From Dryas octopetala (Eukaryota; Streptophyta; Magnoliopsida; Rosales; Rosaceae), in NCBI GenBank assembly GCA_963921425.1, contig OY992832.1, forward strand, positions 18,264,835 through 18,328,834: DNA of 64,000 bases. The letters run 5' to 3'. Below, in pieces: positions 60,108-64,000 of this stretch; positions within the stretch are counted from its first letter, which is position 1, and the number at the start of each line of letters is the position of its first letter. The translations under genes and the position numbers were made by a program. The notes below the pieces were generated by a model. It saw nothing but the letters and a program-made list of their open reading frames with translations, had not been told where the DNA came from and searched no databases.

Positions 60108-62331
60108 GGAGAGTGCTGAGGGAACCCAAGCCTTGGGACTATTGCTTCTTCATGTTATCAAACAGCTGAGAACCAGCTCTCGGGGTATTATTATATGATT
60201 TTATTTGGGGTCATTTGTGTTGCCCATACAAAACTTCACAATCAATGAATCTTTTAAGCACCTTAAGCATTGGTATTAGGCTATTAGCTTTGAGTTTATG
60301 ATGGAACCGACTTAGAGTACATAATCGAATCTACTTTTTAGAATTGTATTAGTTAATAGTGTATTTTGTGTAGCACATTAGCATTTCTTAAGGCTGCCTC
60401 AAAGTGGTATGAACTTGTGAATAAATTAATGGAAAATTGCTTGATCGACTCCTGAAAAATATTGCAATTCACATGTGAAAGATATATTAAAAGTTTTTCC
60501 ATTTTAAACTCCTGATGTGAAAAATTGCTTGTCGAGTAATGTTATTTATAGTACCACATCTAATAATTACATTGTTGATTATATTTCCCTTATATATGTG
60601 AATCTGCACTATGCATAAGTGTATTTGTATGACATGTTTGTGTGAAATGTAGTGAAACTCATTATTGTGAGAAGAGTTGTTAGTAAATACAGTACAAATT
60701 ATATTTATAAATTTATATTTAAATGAGAAATTACCTTAAAACCATTATTAAAGACCCAAATACTCATAGAGCTTCTAACTCCAGTGCTAAAGCACTTTTT
60801 GTCAAGGTATACCAGTCTTAGAGCACTTTACCAACACACTCAGGGTAAAAGTTTGATCCTTGTCTTTCCCTTCCATTAAAAAAGAAAAAAATTTAATTAA
60901 AAAATAAAATTTCAACCCACTACTCTATCGTGCGAATTCATAAAATGTGTTGTTTGGGCGCTAAGAATGACTTTTTTGCAATCATATATGACAGAACAAA
61001 TTGTGTGGACTTTAACGTAAAATGATTTTGTACAACTATTCTGGCATAGGTTGTGTAAGACTCCAGAACCTAACAAGGTCAATTCAAATCTAATTGGGTT
61101 GCAATTGGTGTTAAGAACTTAAGATTGATTATTAGCGAGTCTGTTCTCCTTCCCCTTGTTTTATCAGACTGGGTTTGTGCTTGCCATGTCTGGCTCCCTC
61201 TGGGCCTGTCTGTTTTCCCTGTTTGGGCCTATGTCCCTTTGCCCACCGGGGCCTTTATGGAGTGAATTCATTTGGGGTTTTTTTTCTTCTAAAGTCCAGT
61301 TCACAAATAAGACTGATAATCCAGTCCACTTCCTATTGAAAATTCTAGCCCAATCTACTTTAATGAAATGTGTGCAACACAGAAACCACCAACCGCTCGG
61401 CAATTACCACTGTCAATCAGTAACAATAATTGCCATTATGCGACATTAATTATTTAAAGCTGCATAAAAATAATACTCGTTAATATACCTTATATCTTTT
61501 TTTATATAAACATATCAAAAACTAATGAAACCAACATAAAACACATAATTCAAGTTTATGAAGTCACATTCACCCGTGTTATAGAATAAGAATGATTGTC
61601 ACTAATTGTCACTGTCAGACAATAGCAATTTGCCAAGTTTAAACAAAAATATAAAAAAAACCTACCGAGAGCACGGTGCCAAAAACACAAATAAAATAAA
61701 AAAGTGACCTTATTTGTCAGAAAGTGGAACTATTTGACATTGCAACATTTTAGATAGGTTTAGTTATCATTAAGAGTTCAAAAATGAACTTTGAAATCAT
61801 TATCTGTATTTTTTACTGAATGTCATCTACTAGACCAAATGATTATTCGTCTAGTTTAACTGGTTTTGATGATTTGGTAGATTAAATTGAATATATTTTA
61901 TATTATTCAACAACCGACAATACCCGTAACAGTTTAAATGGGTATAAGAAACGAATAATGGGATGAGTATGGAGTGGCCATGCAAGTGAACGCTGCACAA
62001 CTCTGCTGAGCCGAAAAATGAAAAAAGTTATCGGAGTGACACAAATGTAGTGTCAGCTAAAAACTAACTCAGTTTGAGATACATATGAAGCTATGAATCA
62101 AATAATTAATTAAACATTCTACACCAGAAGTACAATATATATAATGATACAGGTTTTGCACATACATAGCAATATGCCATGGGAAAGCTTAATTTGTAGC
62201 CCTTATTTGTTTATTCTTTAATTAATTTCACGTATACATATGCTAATTAAATTAGTCACCCAAAAACCAGATGCTTATAAATGAAACACCTGATCAATGA
62301 AAACAATTAAGAAAACCCATGTTGATGATTA
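60108..62331. other. Intergenic region between Root_cap-B and Root_cap-C
   Basis: About 2.2 kb, AT-rich, collinear with copy A up to 62310. It includes repeat R3 (61295-61925), a diverged relative of R1/R2 in which the hairpin words have decayed to ACCAACCGCTCGGC, and the 3' flank of the third Root_cap gene. No gene recognised. Confidence 0.55.
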
Positions 62332-63789
62332 TCAGTACTGTGCAAGCCCAGATTGAGATTGAGTAGTTGTTTGGAACCTGCAAACCTTGCAGAGAGGTGA
62401 AAAGAGAGATGGGGTTTGGTACTTGTCCTCCCCACCCATCATTGGCATTGGGACTCCTCTCTTGACTGGACTAATATATCCAGGCCTGTAAGTCTTGCCC
62501 AAAACTCCCTCCACCTCATCAGACAAATTGGAAAATCTGAACTGTGTTTCCAAGTGAGCAAAAGTGTCATCACTTGGTATTTGGTACTTGTGAACTCTGT
62601 TTTCCTCTTCTCCAATAGGCCTGACCTTTATGTCCATTTCCAGGAGCCCTGAGACCGTGACTCTTACGTTGTTTGTGTCGTCTGTTCTTTCGATGATTAC
62701 CTCTCTTTCGTCCCCATGAGTCCTCCATTCGGCCTCTCCGTCGGTGGGGATGCTAATAGCCTCACCATCCCATTTCACCATGACAGCATCAACTTTGTCA
62801 TCCCACTTTGAGACCCTCTTCGCTGCAATGACCAGGGTGTGACTTTCGAACATCACTGACAAGGCCTGAACCCATGTGAAATCGCGAGTCCTTCCTGATG
62901 GTCGAGTCCCGATCAAGTGTGCGTTCACTTGGAGCTTCTCGTCGGAGACAATGGCGAAGTTTCCATCCTTGGCTCCATGGAAGTAGAACATTACACCGTC
63001 ACCACCAACGAAGCGGGGATCGTAGCAGAGAGATCCATATCCATTACAGTTGGCTCTTCTATCTGTGAAAACCAACATCAAATTATTAGTACGTAAGACT
63101 GCATGATCAACCATCCAGACAACATAGAACTAGATGGTCTGACAAGAGAATATTTCATGATCTATTTCTTTTACTTTATTTAAGCAATATATATATATAT
63201 ATAAGAAATGCTAAATTGAAGAGAAAAATAGGTGAAATTGCTTACATCTGCAAGTGGCTTCACACTTGGTGCCGCAGTTGAGGAAACAACCCTTGTGTTT
63301 CTTGTTCTGTTTGGGCTTTCTCTGAGGGCATTCGGATGGGCACGTGAGGGTCTTGTAATAACAGGCTGAATATGCTTTACAAAAACATCGCTCCTGTCCC
63401 GATGCAAGTGGTTCCAATACATCATAGTTTGTAACATCCTTCTCGTTGCCGTTGCCATTGCCATTGCCGTTTCCGTTTCCGTTTCCGTTACCATTTGCGT
63501 TTCCGTTGCCACTGCCCGTGTTGCCATTCCCATTCCCGTTTCCGTTGCCACTGCCCGTGTTGCCATTCCCATTTCCGTTTCCGTTGCCACTGCCAGTGTT
63601 GCCATTTCCATTTTCGTTTCCGTTGCCACTGCCAGTGTTGCCATTTCCATTTTCGTTTCCGTTGCCACTGCCAGTGTTGCCATTGCCATTCCCATTTCCA
63701 TTGCCTTGACCCAAAACAATGGCAGCTTCCATGGAAATGAGCACTACAAAGAGAGCCACCAACACATATGACACTCTTATTGTAGCCAT
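62332..63789 (-). CDS. Root_cap domain secreted protein with Gly-Asn repeat expansion (third paralogue)
   Basis: Exons 63789-63246 and 63062-62332 join in frame to 424 residues. Residues 1-27 are a signal peptide (YVLVALFVVLISMEAAIVLG). Next is a long low-complexity region of Gly-Asn pairs built mainly of 13-residue units (TGSGNGNENGNGN and variants, five copies) followed by a plain (GN)n run. Then come the Cys-rich part (CKAYSACYYKTLTCPSECP, KHKGCFLNCGTKCEATCRC) and the Root_cap domain with CYDPRFVGGDGV, GRTRDFTWVQALSVMF and FSPLCKVCRFQ. It is clearly more distant from copies A and B than they are from each other. In A and B the repeat region is reduced to GNGNENENE. No copy of this gene remains at the end of copy A. 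Confidence 0.93.
63470..63700 (-). repeat. 39-bp tandem repeats coding for Gly-Asn units
   Basis: Five 39-bp units coding TGSGNGNxNGNGN, flanked by GGNAAY-type hexamer repeats. Such arrays change length by slippage. The opposite strand is open only because the repeat is regular, giving Pro/Leu/Phe-rich readings. Confidence 0.9.
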
Positions 63790-63890
63790 TTCTAGCTACT
63801 TAATTGTTTATGATCTTCTACCCTTCCCTTGATTTACTTGTATTATTGGGAGCAGGAAGGATAGATGAGAATAACAGGGTTGAAAAACTT

Positions 63891-63897
63891 ATTTATA
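63891..63897 (-). promoter_or_regulatory. Putative TATA box of Root_cap-C
   Basis: TATAAAT on the minus strand about 100 bp upstream of the start codon, matching the spacing seen in the other two Root_cap genes. Confidence 0.55.
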
Positions 63898-64000
63898 AGG
63901 GGGGGTACAAGGTCTTAAGCTATTATTTTATAATTTTATTGGGAATCATTTGCTTTCACACCAAATGGTAGCCGACTCTATTTTTGTTAGATACCCAATA

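Larger units (their letters stand above)
42909..62310. repeat. Copy B of the tandem segmental duplication
   Basis: It begins ACTAGCTTATCTGTTGACTA and follows copy A throughout. It is longer because of insertions at 44870-45915, about 46305-46676 (present only here), 46758-47456 and 50975-52062 and the chaperonin fragment at 49583-50297. It is shorter at the 3' side of BGAL8 and Root_cap and lacks copy A 41144-41600. It continues directly into the third Root_cap gene, which copy A lacks. Confidence 0.93.

Noticed and set aside
63446..63740. Pro/Leu/Phe- and Cys/His-rich frames on the plus strand
   Set aside because: They are complementary-strand readings of the Gly-Asn repeat of the third Root_cap gene.

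Overview
This is plant nuclear DNA: AT-rich intergenic sequence, spliced genes with GT-AG and a few GC-AG introns, long (CT)n/(GA)n tracts and many small non-autonomous DNA transposons. The genes are typical of eudicots: an INDETERMINATE-DOMAIN zinc finger, a fasciclin-like arabinogalactan protein, a WDR20-type WD40 protein, a DPB3-1/NF-YC10-type histone-fold protein, BGAL8-type beta-galactosidases and Root_cap proteins. The overall look suggests a Rosaceae tree such as Prunus, but that is an impression; I cannot prove the species.

Layout. 1-6.5 kb: IDD gene (+) and FLA gene (-). 6.5-15.8 kb: a transposon graveyard with two fold-back elements sharing CTATTTGCACACC-like ends, a nested MULE-type element with a clear 9-bp target duplication, small MITEs, and a MULE that still carries a broken transposase piece. 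16.0-20.0 kb: 11-exon WD40 gene (+). 22.4-23.9 kb: 4-exon histone-fold gene (-). 24.7-62.3 kb: two tandem copies of one segment (copy A 24720-41978, copy B 42909-62310). Each copy carries a 19-exon BGAL8 gene (+) followed by a convergent 2-exon Root_cap gene (-). 62.3-63.8 kb: a third, older Root_cap paralogue (-) whose N-terminal half is expanded by Gly-Asn repeats.

The most informative part is the comparison of the two copies. Both BGAL8 copies keep an open 839-residue reading frame, but they differ where regulation is encoded. In copy B about 400 bp directly upstream of the gene has been replaced by about 715 bp of a broken mitochondrial chaperonin (CPN60/HSP60) gene fragment, and intron 2 has gained a 1.1-kb MULE-type element. 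In copy A the first splice donor is weaker. Copy B of the Root_cap gene has lost its native 3' end in a deletion and now reads into a new C-terminal tail that ends 85 bp from the BGAL8-B stop codon. Two further transposons (Harbinger-like and hAT-like) entered copy B after the duplication; their empty sites are visible in copy A.

I found no CRISPR array, rRNA, credible tRNA or operon-like system. The interest here is in duplicate-gene divergence and transposon structure, not in a new enzymatic system.
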